From the NCBI RefSeq assembly GCF_013911965.1, contig NZ_JACESE010000003.1, forward strand, positions 124,001 to 188,000: a stretch of DNA of 64,000 nucleotides. The letters are read 5' to 3'. The notes beneath the pieces were generated by a model, which was given only the letters and a program-made list of their open reading frames with translations, was not told the DNA's origin and did no database searches. This stretch comes from Phenylobacterium sp. (GTDB lineage: Bacteria > Pseudomonadota > Alphaproteobacteria > Caulobacterales > Caulobacteraceae). Positions 1-7,782 of the stretch are shown piece after piece. How positions within the stretch are numbered: position 1 is the first letter of the stretch; each line of letters opens with the position of its first letter. A program made the position numbers and the translations under genes.

Positions 1-677
1 GCCACGCCCGTCTCCTTCTCCACCACGGAGGCGAGGATCACCGCCTCCTGCGGCGTGTCGAAGGGCAGCCCCGGCTGGCGCTTGGACCAGAGCAGGGCCA
101 GGACCTCGTCATGGGCCTCCATCATGCGCTGCAGGACCGCCGCACGGTCTTCGCCGCGTTCGATCTGGTAGGTCTCCGGCAGGACCGATCCCTCGGGCGG
201 CGCCGGGGCGACGCCCGTCAAGAGCTCGTTCTCCGCCAGGATCTCGGCGACCATCTCCGATGTCAGGCCCTCCGGAATGGTCACGAAGTGGCGCACCACG
301 CGACCGGCGCGGATGTCCCCCAGGACGCGGGCCATCGAGGCGCGGGTCGGGAACTCGTATTCGCCCGCCTTCAGCTCGCGCGCAGCCCCGGTCGCCTGGG
401 CCGCCGCCAGGAAGATGGGGCCCGAGGAGATGACCCCCGCCCCCTCCAGGGTGCTTGCGATCTCCGGCAGGCCGGCCCCGCGGCGCAGGATCACCGTCGT
501 GGCGTCGCCGGAAGCCGCCTCGGGCCCTGGCCCGCGGTACATCCACAAGGCCCAGGCCATGGCGAGCGCCAGAACCAGCGCAAAGGTCAGGGCGGCGCTG
601 GTCAGCATCACCACCAGGCGGCGCATGGTGGACGAGCCGGCGCCCTTGGCCGGGCGGGCGCGGGGCTTACGGGCCAT
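1..677 (-). CDS. mltG: Endolytic peptidoglycan transglycosylase MltG (3' end outside window)
   Basis: Inner-membrane lytic transglycosylase that cuts nascent peptidoglycan strands and helps set glycan length. The first 225 codons are visible. They show a basic N-terminus, one membrane segment at about residues 20-46, then a LysM-like part and the start of the YceG domain. The visible sequence ends in ASVVEKETG, which carries the family's catalytic glutamate. The start is the ATG at 677, six bases after the fabF stop, so it is the distal gene of the fatty-acid operon, a common order in Caulobacterales. The rest of the catalytic domain lies beyond the left edge. Confidence 0.9.
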   Translation of the reverse strand, partial: MARKPRARPAKGAGSSTMRRLVVMLTSAALTFALVLALAMAWALWMYRGPGPEAASGDATTVILRRGAGLPEIASTLEGAGVISSGPIFLAAAQATGAARELKAGEYEFPTRASMARVLGDIRAGRVVRHFVTIPEGLTSEMVAEILAENELLTGVAPAPPEGSVLPETYQIERGEDRAAVLQRMMEAHDEVLALLWSKRQPGLPFDTPQEAVILASVVEKETGV

Positions 678-683
678 GTGCGG

Positions 684-1979
684 TCAGACTTGCTTGAACA
701 CCACGGAGGCGTTGGTGCCGCCGAAGCCGAAGCTGTTGGAGAGCGCCACCTTGATCTCCCGCGGACGCGCGGCGTTCGGCGCCAGGTCCAGCGCCGTCTC
801 CACCGAGGGATTATCGAGGTTGATGGTCGGCGGGGCGATCTGGTCGCGGATCGCCAGGCAGGTGAAGGCCGCCTCGATGGCGCCGGCCGCGCCCAGCAGG
901 TGGCCGGTGGCCGACTTGGTCGAGGACATGGTCACCCTGGAGGCGGCGTTGCCCAGCATGCGCTCCACCGCGCCCAGTTCGATTTCGTCGCCGAGCGGCG
1001 TCGAGGTCCCGTGGGCGTTGATGTAGTCGATGTCGGCCGGGTCGATGCCGGCGTCCTTGATCGCCGCCTTCATGGCGCGGAAGCCGCCGTCGCCGTCCTC
1101 GGCCGGGGCGGTGATGTGATAGGCGTCGCCCGCCAGGCCATAGCCGGCCACCTCGGCGTAGATCTTCGCGCCGCGGGCCTTGGCGTGCTCGTACTCCTCG
1201 AGCACCAGGACGCCCGCGCCCTCGCCCATGACGAAGCCGTCGCGGTCCTTGTCGTAGGGCCGGCTGGCCTTGGTCGGATTGTCGTTGAAGCCGGTGGACA
1301 TGGCGCGGCAGGCGATGAAGCCGGCGATGCCCACCGGGCAGATCGCAGCCTCGGCGCCGCCCGCGATCATCACGTCGGCGTCCCCGTACTTGATCAGGCG
1401 CGCGGCGTCGCCCACGGCATGGGCGCCGGTGGCGCAGGCGGTCACCACCGAGTGGTTCGGGCCCTTGAAGCCATGGCGAATGGAGACCTGGCCCGAGGCG
1501 AGGTTGATCAGAGCCGAAGGAATGAAGAAGGGGCTGATCCGGCGGGGACCCTTCTCGTGCAGCTCGACGCTGGTCTTTTCGATCGTGGCCAGGCCGCCGA
1601 TGCCGGAGCCGATGATGACCCCGGTGCGCTCGCGGCTCTCTTCATCCTCCGGCGTCCAGCCGGCGTCCTTCACCGCCTCGTCGGCGGCCGCGATGGCGTA
1701 GAGGATGAAGTCGTCGATGCGGCGCTGGTCCTTGGGCGGCAGCACGGCGTCCGGATCGAAGGCGCCTTCCACGTCCGGGCCGCCGCCGCCGCGGCCGTCG
1801 ACCCGCGGCACCTCGCAGGCGACGTTGCAGGCGTACTGGCTGGCGTCGAAGGTGGTGATGTTCCCCGCGCCGGACTTGCCGGCCAGGAGGGCCTTCCAGC
1901 TCACATCCACGCCGGAGCCCAGCGGGGTGACGAGGCCGATGCCGGTGACGACGACGCGGCGGGTGTTGGCGGTGGACAT
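684..1979 (-). CDS. fabF: 3-oxoacyl-[acyl-carrier-protein] synthase II
   Basis: Elongating condensing enzyme of type II fatty acid synthesis, joining malonyl-ACP to acyl-ACP in the cytoplasm. It has 431 residues, a normal length. The Cys-His-His triad is visible as Cys182 in [11 protein letters not shown], His323 in NAHGTSTP and His360 in [11 protein letters not shown]. The C-terminus has the glycine-rich [10 protein letters not shown] motif. I chose the ATG at 1979 ([13 protein letters not shown]) because GGGGGAG lies about ten bases upstream; an in-frame ATG at 2036 would place the start inside a terminator-like hairpin. A glycine-rich insert near residues 62-70 is the only slightly odd part. 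Confidence 0.96.
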   Translation of the reverse strand: MSTANTRRVVVTGIGLVTPLGSGVDVSWKALLAGKSGAGNITTFDASQYACNVACEVPRVDGRGGGGPDVEGAFDPDAVLPPKDQRRIDDFILYAIAAADEAVKDAGWTPEDEESRERTGVIIGSGIGGLATIEKTSVELHEKGPRRISPFFIPSALINLASGQVSIRHGFKGPNHSVVTACATGAHAVGDAARLIKYGDADVMIAGGAEAAICPVGIAGFIACRAMSTGFNDNPTKASRPYDKDRDGFVMGEGAGVLVLEEYEHAKARGAKIYAEVAGYGLAGDAYHITAPAEDGDGGFRAMKAAIKDAGIDPADIDYINAHGTSTPLGDEIELGAVERMLGNAASRVTMSSTKSATGHLLGAAGAIEAAFTCLAIRDQIAPPTINLDNPSVETALDLAPNAARPREIKVALSNSFGFGGTNASVVFKQV

Positions 1980-2010
1980 GGCGTATCTACTCCCCCGCCC
2001 GCCCCAAACG

Positions 2011-2065
2011 AAAACCGCCGCGCCTCCACGGCGCATGGGCCAAAGGGACGCGGCGGTCTTTTTCT
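2011..2065 (-). terminator. Terminator-like hairpin between acpP and fabF
   Basis: A perfect 9-bp stem pairs 2014-2022 (ACCGCCGCG) with 2049-2057. T-rich runs flank both sides, so it could end transcription in either direction. On the minus strand the stem is followed by TTTTCGTTT. It lies 35 bases after acpP and 32 bases before the fabF start, so it probably limits read-through from the highly expressed acpP into fabF-mltG. Confidence 0.7.
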
Positions 2066-2091
2066 AAGGCTTCAGGCGATCACGCCAGGCG

Positions 2092-2331
2092 TCAGGCGCC
2101 CAGGCGCTCCTGAATGAACTTCACGGCGTCACCGACCGTCTGGATGTGTTCGGCGGCGTCATCCGGAATCTCGATGTCGAATTCCTCTTCGAAAGCCATG
2201 ACCAGTTCGACGTTGTCGAGGCTGTCGGCGCCCAGGTCGTCGATGAAGCTGGCCTTCTCGGTGACCTTCTCCGGATCGGCGTCGAGGTGTTCGATGACGA
2301 TCTTGCGCACGCGTTCCAGAATGTCGGACAT
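2092..2331 (-). CDS. acpP: Acyl carrier protein
   Basis: Small acidic carrier that holds growing acyl chains on a 4'-phosphopantetheine arm during fatty acid and lipid A synthesis. It has 79 residues, the standard length, and the attachment serine is Ser37 in [16 protein letters not shown] lies before the ATG at 2331. It sits between fabG and fabF with a longer upstream gap (175 bases) holding its own promoter-like boxes, and a terminator-like hairpin follows. It can therefore be expressed at higher level than its neighbours, as expected for this abundant protein. Confidence 0.98.
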   Translation of the reverse strand: MSDILERVRKIVIEHLDADPEKVTEKASFIDDLGADSLDNVELVMAFEEEFDIEIPDDAAEHIQTVGDAVKFIQERLGA

Positions 2332-2358
2332 TCGCTTTTAGTCCCTCTAATTTCAACT

Positions 2359-2389
2359 GATGCATCCGCGACGGGAGACGGCTTGTCAA
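2359..2389 (-). promoter_or_regulatory. Candidate acpP promoter
   Basis: On the minus strand a perfect TTGACA (2389-2384) is followed after 17 bases by GATGCATC (2366-2359). The second box partly fits the Caulobacter housekeeping -10 pattern GCTANAWC, but the total spacing is slightly long. It lies 28-58 bases before the acpP start. It was read by eye only. Confidence 0.45.
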
Positions 2390-2506
2390 CCGCTGGCGGT
2401 GTTGGGTTTGAGGCCTCTGCAGGGGCCCGGAAGGCTCGGGCCGGCTCAATCGGCGTGGGCCGTAGCATGTTCCTTTCGGGGTGACCAGCGGCCAGCCGTC
2501 AGGCCC

Positions 2507-3247
2507 TCAGATCATCGCCATGCCGCCGTTCACGTGCAGGGTCTGGCCGGTGACGTAGGCGGCTTCGGCGCTGGCGAGATAGACGCAAGCTGCGGCGATT
2601 TCGTCGCCAGTGCCCAGACGTCCGGCCGGAATCGTCGAGAGAATCTGGCTCTTCTGCGCCTCGTTCAGGGCGTCCGTCATCGGGCTTTCGATGAAGCCCG
2701 GCGCGATGCAATTGACGGTGATGTTCCGGCTGGCGACTTCCTGGGCCAGCGCCTTGGAGAAGCCGATCATGCCCGCCTTGGACGCCGCATAGTTCGTCTG
2801 GCCCGGATTGCCCATCACGCCCACGACGGAGGTGATGCCGATGATTCGCCCGTAGCGACGCTTCATCATGCCCTTCATGGCCGCGCGGCTCAGGCGGAAA
2901 TAGGACTCGAGATTGACGCGGATCACCGCGTCCCAGTCCTCGTCCTTCATGCGCATGAGCAGGCCGTCACGGGTGATGCCGGCGTTGGCGACCACGATGT
3001 CGAGAGGCGCGCCGGCGGCGTCCTCGGCCTTGGCGATCAGGCCGTCGACCTCCTCGCTCGAGGAGAGATTGGCGGCGGCGACGGTGGCGCGCTCGCCCAG
3101 CTGACCCGCGAGATCGGCCAGCACCGCTTCGCGCGTGCCCGACAGCACGACGTGCGCGCCCTGCCCGTGCAAAGCCTTGGCCAGCGAGGCGCCGATGCCG
3201 CCGGTGGCGCCCGTGACCAGGGCGGTCTTTCCAGAAAGATCGAACAT
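2507..3247 (-). CDS. fabG: 3-oxoacyl-[acyl-carrier-protein] reductase
   Basis: NADPH-dependent ketoreductase of the fatty acid elongation cycle, belonging to the short-chain dehydrogenase family. It has 246 residues. The cofactor motif GATGGIG is at 13-19, NAG at 88-90, and the catalytic triad is Ser140, Tyr153 and Lys157 in YAASK. The C-terminal GQTLHVNGGMAM is typical of FabG. It follows fabD by 21 bases and is surely cotranscribed with it. FabG and acpP are separated by a 175-base spacer. Confidence 0.97.
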   Translation of the reverse strand: MFDLSGKTALVTGATGGIGASLAKALHGQGAHVVLSGTREAVLADLAGQLGERATVAAANLSSSEEVDGLIAKAEDAAGAPLDIVVANAGITRDGLLMRMKDEDWDAVIRVNLESYFRLSRAAMKGMMKRRYGRIIGITSVVGVMGNPGQTNYAASKAGMIGFSKALAQEVASRNITVNCIAPGFIESPMTDALNEAQKSQILSTIPAGRLGTGDEIAAACVYLASAEAAYVTGQTLHVNGGMAMI

Positions 3248-3268
3248 CTTAAGTCTCCTTGCCCGGGC

Positions 3269-4213
3269 TCACAGGGACTTGGCGAAGGCTTCGAGGTCGG
3301 CGGGGGCGTTCAGCGGGGTCGCTTCGGCGTCCGGCGCGATCCGCTTGACCATGCCCGACAGCACCTTGCCGGCGCCGGCCTCGGCGAAGCGCGTCACGCC
3401 CCCCTCGCCGGCCAGCCACGCCACGCTCTCGCGCCAGCGCACGCGGCCGGTGACCTGTTCGACGAGCAGACGGCGGATCTCCTCCGGATCGTGGACCGGC
3501 CGGGCGGTCACATTGGCCACCAGCGGCGCCCTGGGCGCGACGATGGCGGCCTCGGCCAGCGCCCGGGCCATTTCGTCGGCGGCGGGCTGCATCAGGGGAC
3601 AGTGGAACGGGGCCGAGACGTTCAGCGGAATGGCGCGCGCGCCCAGCTCCTTGGCCTTCTCGACCGCGCGATCGACGGCCGCCTTGGCGCCGGAGATGAC
3701 CACATTGCCCTGGTTGTTGTCGTTGGCGACGACGCAGACACCGACCTCGGCGCCGGCCGCAGCGGCCTCCTCGGCGAGCGCCACATCGGTCTTCGGACCG
3801 ATCAGGGAGGCCATGGCCCCCTCGCCCACCGGCACGGCGCGTTGCATGGCCTGGCCGCGAAGCTTCAGCAGCCGGGCGGTGTCGGCCACGCTGAGCGCGC
3901 CGGCGGCGGCCAGGGCGGAGTATTCGCCGAGGCTGTGGCCGGCGACGAAGGCGGCCTTGTCGACGCCGACGCCGAACTCCTTCTCCAGCACGCGCACGAC
4001 CGCCAGGCTGACCGCCATCAGGGCTGGCTGGGCGTTCTCGGTCAGGGTCAGCTCGCCTTCCGGCCCGTCGCGCATCAGCACCGAGAGCTTCTGCCCGAGC
4101 GCGTCGTCCACCTCTTCGAAGACTTCGCGGGCCGGCGCGAAGGCCTGGGCGAGGTCTACGCCCATGCCGACGGACTGGCTGCCCTGGCCGGGGAAGATGA
4201 AGGCGAGGCTCAT
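3269..4213 (-). CDS. fabD: Malonyl CoA-acyl carrier protein transacylase
   Basis: Moves malonyl groups from CoA to ACP, supplying the extender unit for fatty acid synthesis. It has 314 residues from the ATG at 4213. The sequence opens with LAFIFPGQGSQ, the nucleophile is Ser94 in GHSLGEYSA, and the partner is His204 in SAPFHCPLM. I chose this start over an upstream in-frame ATG at 4399 because GGGAGA lies ten bases before it and family members begin exactly here. It is the first gene of the fab operon and is divergent from the DsbA-like gene. Confidence 0.96.
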   Translation of the reverse strand: MSLAFIFPGQGSQSVGMGVDLAQAFAPAREVFEEVDDALGQKLSVLMRDGPEGELTLTENAQPALMAVSLAVVRVLEKEFGVGVDKAAFVAGHSLGEYSALAAAGALSVADTARLLKLRGQAMQRAVPVGEGAMASLIGPKTDVALAEEAAAAGAEVGVCVVANDNNQGNVVISGAKAAVDRAVEKAKELGARAIPLNVSAPFHCPLMQPAADEMARALAEAAIVAPRAPLVANVTARPVHDPEEIRRLLVEQVTGRVRWRESVAWLAGEGGVTRFAEAGAGKVLSGMVKRIAPDAEATPLNAPADLEAFAKSL

Positions 4214-4397
4214 TTGGCGGCTCTCCCTGGCGGCGCGACGCGTGCGCGCCTGTGTCGATTCCGAGGGGCGAGGGTTAGGGGATAAGGCCGGGTGCGGCAA
4301 GCGCGCCGCACCTTGCGCCCCCCGCGGGGTGACGGGGCGGCCCTGATCCGACATGCTGCGCGCCAGGGGTGACTGGCCAGCCTGAAGGGAGCCGTCC

Positions 4398-5042
4398 ATG
4401 GACGACCGCCACCTGATCTATTTCGCCGACCCGATGTGCTCCTGGTGCTACGGCTTCTGGCCCGTGGTCGCGGCGATCGACGCGGCGTTCGGCGAGACCC
4501 TGCCGATCCGGCTCGTCATGGGCGGCCTGCGCCCGGGCACGACCGAAGCCATGACCGAAGAGGCCAAGGCGAACGTGCTGGAGCACTGGACCCACGTCCA
4601 CGAGGCGTCCGGCCAGCCCTTCGACAAGTCGGTCCTCGACCGCGAGGGCTTCGTCTACGACACAGATCCCGCGGCGCGGGCCGTGGTGGTGATCCGCCGC
4701 GAGCGGCCGGACCTGGCGCTCGCCTATCTCGGCGCGATCCAGAAAGCCTTCTACGCCGAGGGCCGCGACGTCACGCAGGGCGACGTGCTGGCGGAGATCC
4801 TCGCCGAGACGGTGCCGGGCGCCGACATCGCCGCCTTCCGGGCCAATTGGGAGAGCGAAGAGGCGGCCAACGAAACCTGGACCGACTACGCCATCTCGCA
4901 ACGGGCCGGCGTGACGGGGTTCCCGACCCTGGTGGGCGGACCGGACGAGCGCGGGCAGTTCGGCGTGGTCACCCGCGGCTACGCCCCGCCCGAACAGGTG
5001 CTGCCGATCCTGGCCGACTGGGCGGGCCGTCCCGCGCAGTAG
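4398..5042 (+). CDS. DsbA family thioredoxin-like oxidoreductase
   Basis: Cytoplasmic thioredoxin-fold protein of the DsbA/FrnE-like group. It has 214 residues. The active site is Cys14-Ser-Trp-Cys17 right after the first strand, a helical insertion occupies about 45-165, and the cis-proline loop is VTGFPTLV. There is no signal peptide, so it is unlikely to fold periplasmic proteins; disulfide or glutathione chemistry in the cytoplasm is more likely, with unknown substrate. GGGAG precedes the ATG at 4398. It is divergent from fabD and convergent with the next small gene. Confidence 0.85.
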   Translation: MDDRHLIYFADPMCSWCYGFWPVVAAIDAAFGETLPIRLVMGGLRPGTTEAMTEEAKANVLEHWTHVHEASGQPFDKSVLDREGFVYDTDPAARAVVVIRRERPDLALAYLGAIQKAFYAEGRDVTQGDVLAEILAETVPGADIAAFRANWESEEAANETWTDYAISQRAGVTGFPTLVGGPDERGQFGVVTRGYAPPEQVLPILADWAGRPAQ

Positions 5043-5046
5043 CGAC

Positions 5047-5445
5047 TCAGCTCGGCGTCGCCATGCGGTAGGCGATGTAGCCCCGCTCCACCATCCGCCG
5101 CATCGCCTCATAGGCCTCCGACAGCTCCTCGAAGGACTGGCGAAGATGCGCAAGCTGCGCGAGCTCCGCGGGGCTCAGGGGATGGGGATGCTCGCTGGCC
5201 TTGAGCGCCGCGGCGACCCAGGCGGCGCGGGCCTGAGCCGCGGCCAGCGCCAGACGCTGGAACTTGCCGGCGTCGGCGGCGCCCACGGCCTGGGCCAGCA
5301 CCTCGCGGTTGGAGGCGAAGGCGGTGTAGTCGATCTGCTCGAGCTGCCCGCGCAGACGGCGTTGGGCGGTCGGATCGGATTCGTCCTGCGGCTCGAAGTG
5401 GTCGGTCACGAGCCGGCGGTATCCGGTTGTTCTGACGGAAGACAT
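5047..5445 (-). CDS. Small helical protein of unknown function
   Basis: It has 132 residues, mostly alanine-rich helix, without signal peptide or membrane segment. I recognise no domain. GGAGG lies eight bases before the ATG at 5445, which rules for this start over a longer in-frame one at 5601; that extension would run into the promoter region of the divergent peroxiredoxin. It converges with the DsbA-like gene with a four-base gap. The central region (about residues 30-115) looks like a coiled or helical bundle, so a structural or regulatory role is possible but unproven. Confidence 0.7.
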   Translation of the reverse strand: MSSVRTTGYRRLVTDHFEPQDESDPTAQRRLRGQLEQIDYTAFASNREVLAQAVGAADAGKFQRLALAAAQARAAWVAAALKASEHPHPLSPAELAQLAHLRQSFEELSEAYEAMRRMVERGYIAYRMATPS

Positions 5446-5594
5446 GCGCTTCCTCCCTTCCGGACGCACGTTGGTCCGGAACGCCATCCATAACAGCGCG
5501 AGATTAATTTTCGTTTGCCGCGTCCCCGGCCCGGGCGCGCGAAGACAAACTGGGAGAGCCTCCGTATAGTCCAGGCAAGATGAGGAGTTCCGCC

Positions 5595-6158
5595 ATGCCA
5601 CGCCACTTCGGTTTCCTGGCCTCCACCCTCCCCGCCGTCGCTCTGGCGGCGGCCTTCGGCGCGCCCGCCCAGGCCGCGCTCGCGCCCGGCGCCCAGGCGC
5701 CGGACTTCAAGGCCCCGGCCTTCCTGGCCGGAAAGCCCACCCAGTTCTCCCTCGCCGAGGCCCGCAAGACCGGTCCGGTGGTGGTCTACTTCTTCCCCGC
5801 GGCGGAAACCGCCGGCTGCAATCTCGAGGCGCGGCTGTTCGCCGAGGCGGTGGACGAGTTCAAGAAGAACGGCGCCAAGGTGATCGGCGTCACCGCCGGC
5901 AACCTGGACAAGCTGCAGGCCTTCTCCGCCGACACCGAGAAGTGTTCGGGCAAGTTCCCGGTCGCCGCCGACCCGGGGGCGAAGATCGCCAAGGACTATG
6001 ACGCCACCCTGGCCGTGAGGCCGGGCTGGTCCAGCCGAACCTCCTATGTGATCGGACCGGACGGCAAGGTGCTGCACGCCTACAGCGCCATGTCGCCCAA
6101 CGACCACGTCGCCGAGACGCTGGAGGCCGTGAAGGCCTGGAAGGCCGCCCACCGATAG
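5595..6158 (+). CDS. Exported peroxiredoxin (BCP/AhpC-TSA type)
   Basis: Thiol peroxidase predicted to act in the periplasm. It has 187 residues. A signal peptide ends near Ala28 (GAPAQAALA). The peroxidatic site keeps the PxxxTxxC pattern, with Pro68, Thr72 and Cys75 in ETAGCNLEA, although the usual TPGCT is changed to TAGCN. A second cysteine, Cys117 in TEKCSGK, may be the resolving partner. GAGGAG eight bases upstream selects the ATG at 5595 over the one at 5580. A hairpin follows directly. Most bacterial BCPs are cytoplasmic, so the leader is notable. Confidence 0.85.
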   Translation: MPRHFGFLASTLPAVALAAAFGAPAQAALAPGAQAPDFKAPAFLAGKPTQFSLAEARKTGPVVVYFFPAAETAGCNLEARLFAEAVDEFKKNGAKVIGVTAGNLDKLQAFSADTEKCSGKFPVAADPGAKIAKDYDATLAVRPGWSSRTSYVIGPDGKVLHAYSAMSPNDHVAETLEAVKAWKAAHR

Positions 6159-6159
6159 G

Positions 6160-6193
6160 ACGCCGCTTCCGCCTTGCTCAGCGCGGCGTTTTC
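6160..6193 (+). terminator. Terminator after the peroxiredoxin gene
   Basis: The stem ACGCCGC (6160-6166) pairs with GCGGCGT (6183-6189), and the T-run at 6189-6192 follows. It lies directly after the stop codon at 6158 and separates the gene from the ribosomal protein operon. Confidence 0.55.
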
Positions 6194-6287
6194 GCGTATT
6201 GGCCCGCCTCTTCACGGAAGGCGGTCTCAAGCCGGAATGCGAACAGGTCGGGATTAGCCCGCCCGCCGCGCTCGAGAGCCATCGTCT

Positions 6288-6335
6288 CCGACGGACTTCC
6301 GCCGTCGGGTGCGCCGCCTTCCACACCGGAAGAGG
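6288..6335 (+). promoter_or_regulatory. Structured leader of rpsF, possible S6:S18 autoregulatory element
   Basis: Two adjacent hairpins precede rpsF. The first has a perfect 7-bp stem, CCGACGG (6288-6294) with CCGTCGG (6302-6308), and a loop ending in CCG. The second, CTTCC (6318-6322) with GGAAG (6328-6332), overlaps the ribosome binding site AGAGG. Leaders of rpsF in many bacteria bind the S6:S18 complex through a CCG-bearing bulge; the match here is inferred, not tested. Confidence 0.4.
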
Positions 6336-6339
6336 ACAA

Positions 6340-6714
6340 ATGGCGCTTTACGAACACGTGGTCATTTCGCGGCAGGACATCTCGCCGCAACAGGCCGAAG
6401 CCCTGAACGACCAGCTCAAGGCCCTGATCGAGGAAAACGGCGGCTCCGTCGCCAAGATCGAGTACTGGGGCCTCCGCAACCTCACCTATCGCATCAAGAA
6501 GAACCGCAAGGGCCACTATTCCCTGCTGGCCATCGATGCGAAGCCCGACGTCGTCAAGGAGATGGAGCGCCAGCTCTCCATCAACGAAGACGTGCTCCGC
6601 TACATGACCGTGCGTGTCGAAGAGCTCGACCTGGAGCTCTCGCCGGTGCTCGCCCGCCGCGACCGTGACCGTGAGCCTCGCCGTGACGGCGAAGGCCGCC
6701 GCGACGACGCCTAA
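6340..6714 (+). CDS. rpsF: 30S ribosomal protein S6
   Basis: Platform protein of the small ribosomal subunit that pairs with S18. It has 124 residues and begins [13 protein letters not shown], as expected. It ends in a charged tail of Arg, Asp and Glu (from about residue 105), common in alphaproteobacteria. The ATG at 6340 has AGAGG in front; an in-frame ATG at 6199 is too far upstream and adds a non-homologous segment. It is the first gene of the S6-S18-L9 operon. Confidence 0.98.
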   Translation: MALYEHVVISRQDISPQQAEALNDQLKALIEENGGSVAKIEYWGLRNLTYRIKKNRKGHYSLLAIDAKPDVVKEMERQLSINEDVLRYMTVRVEELDLELSPVLARRDRDREPRRDGEGRRDDA

Positions 6715-6728
6715 GGGGAGGAACACCG

Positions 6729-6992
6729 ATGTCTGACGCCAACACCACGCCCGCCCCGGCCGCCGCGCCGCGCCGCCCGTTCTTCCGCCGCCGCAAGGTG
6801 TGCCCGTTCTCCGGCGCCAACGCCCCGAAGATCGACTACAAGGACGTCAAGCTGCTGCAGCGCTACGTCTCGGAACGCGGCAAGATCGTGCCCTCGCGCA
6901 TCACCGCCGTCTCGGCCAAGAAGCAGCGTGAGCTGGCCCGCGCCATCAAGCGCGCGCGCTTCCTCGCCCTCCTTCCCTACGTCGTGAAGTAA
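6729..6992 (+). CDS. rpsR: 30S ribosomal protein S18
   Basis: Small-subunit protein binding next to S6 on 16S rRNA. It has 87 residues with the typical RRRKVCPF opening after a short Pro/Ala-rich extension, the [19 protein letters not shown] block, and [20 protein letters not shown] near the end. GGGGAGG lies eight bases before the ATG. It is spaced 14 bases from rpsF and 13 bases from rplI, one transcript. Confidence 0.98.
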   Translation: MSDANTTPAPAAAPRRPFFRRRKVCPFSGANAPKIDYKDVKLLQRYVSERGKIVPSRITAVSAKKQRELARAIKRARFLALLPYVVK

Positions 6993-7005
6993 GGGAGACA
7001 GAGCG

Positions 7006-7590
7006 ATGAAGGTCATCCTGCTCGAACGCGTCGAAGGCCGTGGCGGCCTCGGCGAAGTGGTCACCGTCAAGGACGGCTACGCCCGCAACTTCCTGCTCCC
7101 CCGCCAGAAGGCCCTGCGCGCCACCGCGGCGAACATGAAGGTGTTCGAAGCCCAGCGCGCCCAGATCGAAGCCCGCAACGCCGAGGCGCGCGCCGCCGCG
7201 GCCCGTTCGGGCGAAAGCCTGGACGGCCAGAGCTACGTGCTGATCCGCCAGGCGGGCGAGAGCGGCCAGCTCTACGGCTCGGTCTCGGGCCGTGACGTCG
7301 CCGACGTCATCAACGCCGAAGGCGGCAAGGTCGAGCGCTCCATGGTCGTGCTGGACAAGCCGATCAAGACGCTGGGCCTCCACGAGGTGAAGGTGCGCCT
7401 GCACGCCGAAGTGGTCGTGACGGTCACCCTGAACATCGCCCGCAGCCAGGACGAAGCCGAACGTCAGGCCCGCGGCGAGAACGTCATCACCTCGCAGTTC
7501 GAGGAAGAGCGCGCCGCGGCCGAGGAAGCCGCCGCCGACCTCCTCGAAGGCGGCGCCGGCCAGATCGAAGGCGACTACGCCGAAGACTGA
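7006..7590 (+). CDS. rplI: 50S ribosomal protein L9
   Basis: Large-subunit protein with two RNA-binding lobes joined by a long helix. It has 194 residues; about 150 is usual, and the excess is an acidic C-terminal extension rich in Glu and Ala from about residue 150, common in alphaproteobacteria. The N-terminal signature [20 protein letters not shown] and the GYARNFLLP motif are present. It is the last gene of the operon and is followed by a strong terminator. Confidence 0.97.
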   Translation: MKVILLERVEGRGGLGEVVTVKDGYARNFLLPRQKALRATAANMKVFEAQRAQIEARNAEARAAAARSGESLDGQSYVLIRQAGESGQLYGSVSGRDVADVINAEGGKVERSMVVLDKPIKTLGLHEVKVRLHAEVVVTVTLNIARSQDEAERQARGENVITSQFEEERAAAEEAAADLLEGGAGQIEGDYAED

Positions 7591-7613
7591 GGTCGATCGA
7601 CGACTGAAACAAG

Positions 7614-7650
7614 GACGGCCCGGAGCCTCGCGCCCCGGGCCGTCTTTATT
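7614..7650 (+). terminator. Terminator of the rpsF-rpsR-rplI operon
   Basis: A perfect 10-bp GC-rich stem pairs 7614-7623 (GACGGCCCGG) with 7635-7644, followed by the T-rich tract TTTATTT. It stands 24 bases after the rplI stop codon. Confidence 0.85.
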
Positions 7651-7782
7651 TGCGGATGCAGTCTTCGGCCGACCGTTGCCGAAATGTCATACGCATTCGG
7701 AGCGACGCTCCCTAGTTAATCCCCAAGGGCCGATCACAAGGATCTGGGGCCGGCGCGAACCGGCTCCCACGAAGGGGAACAC

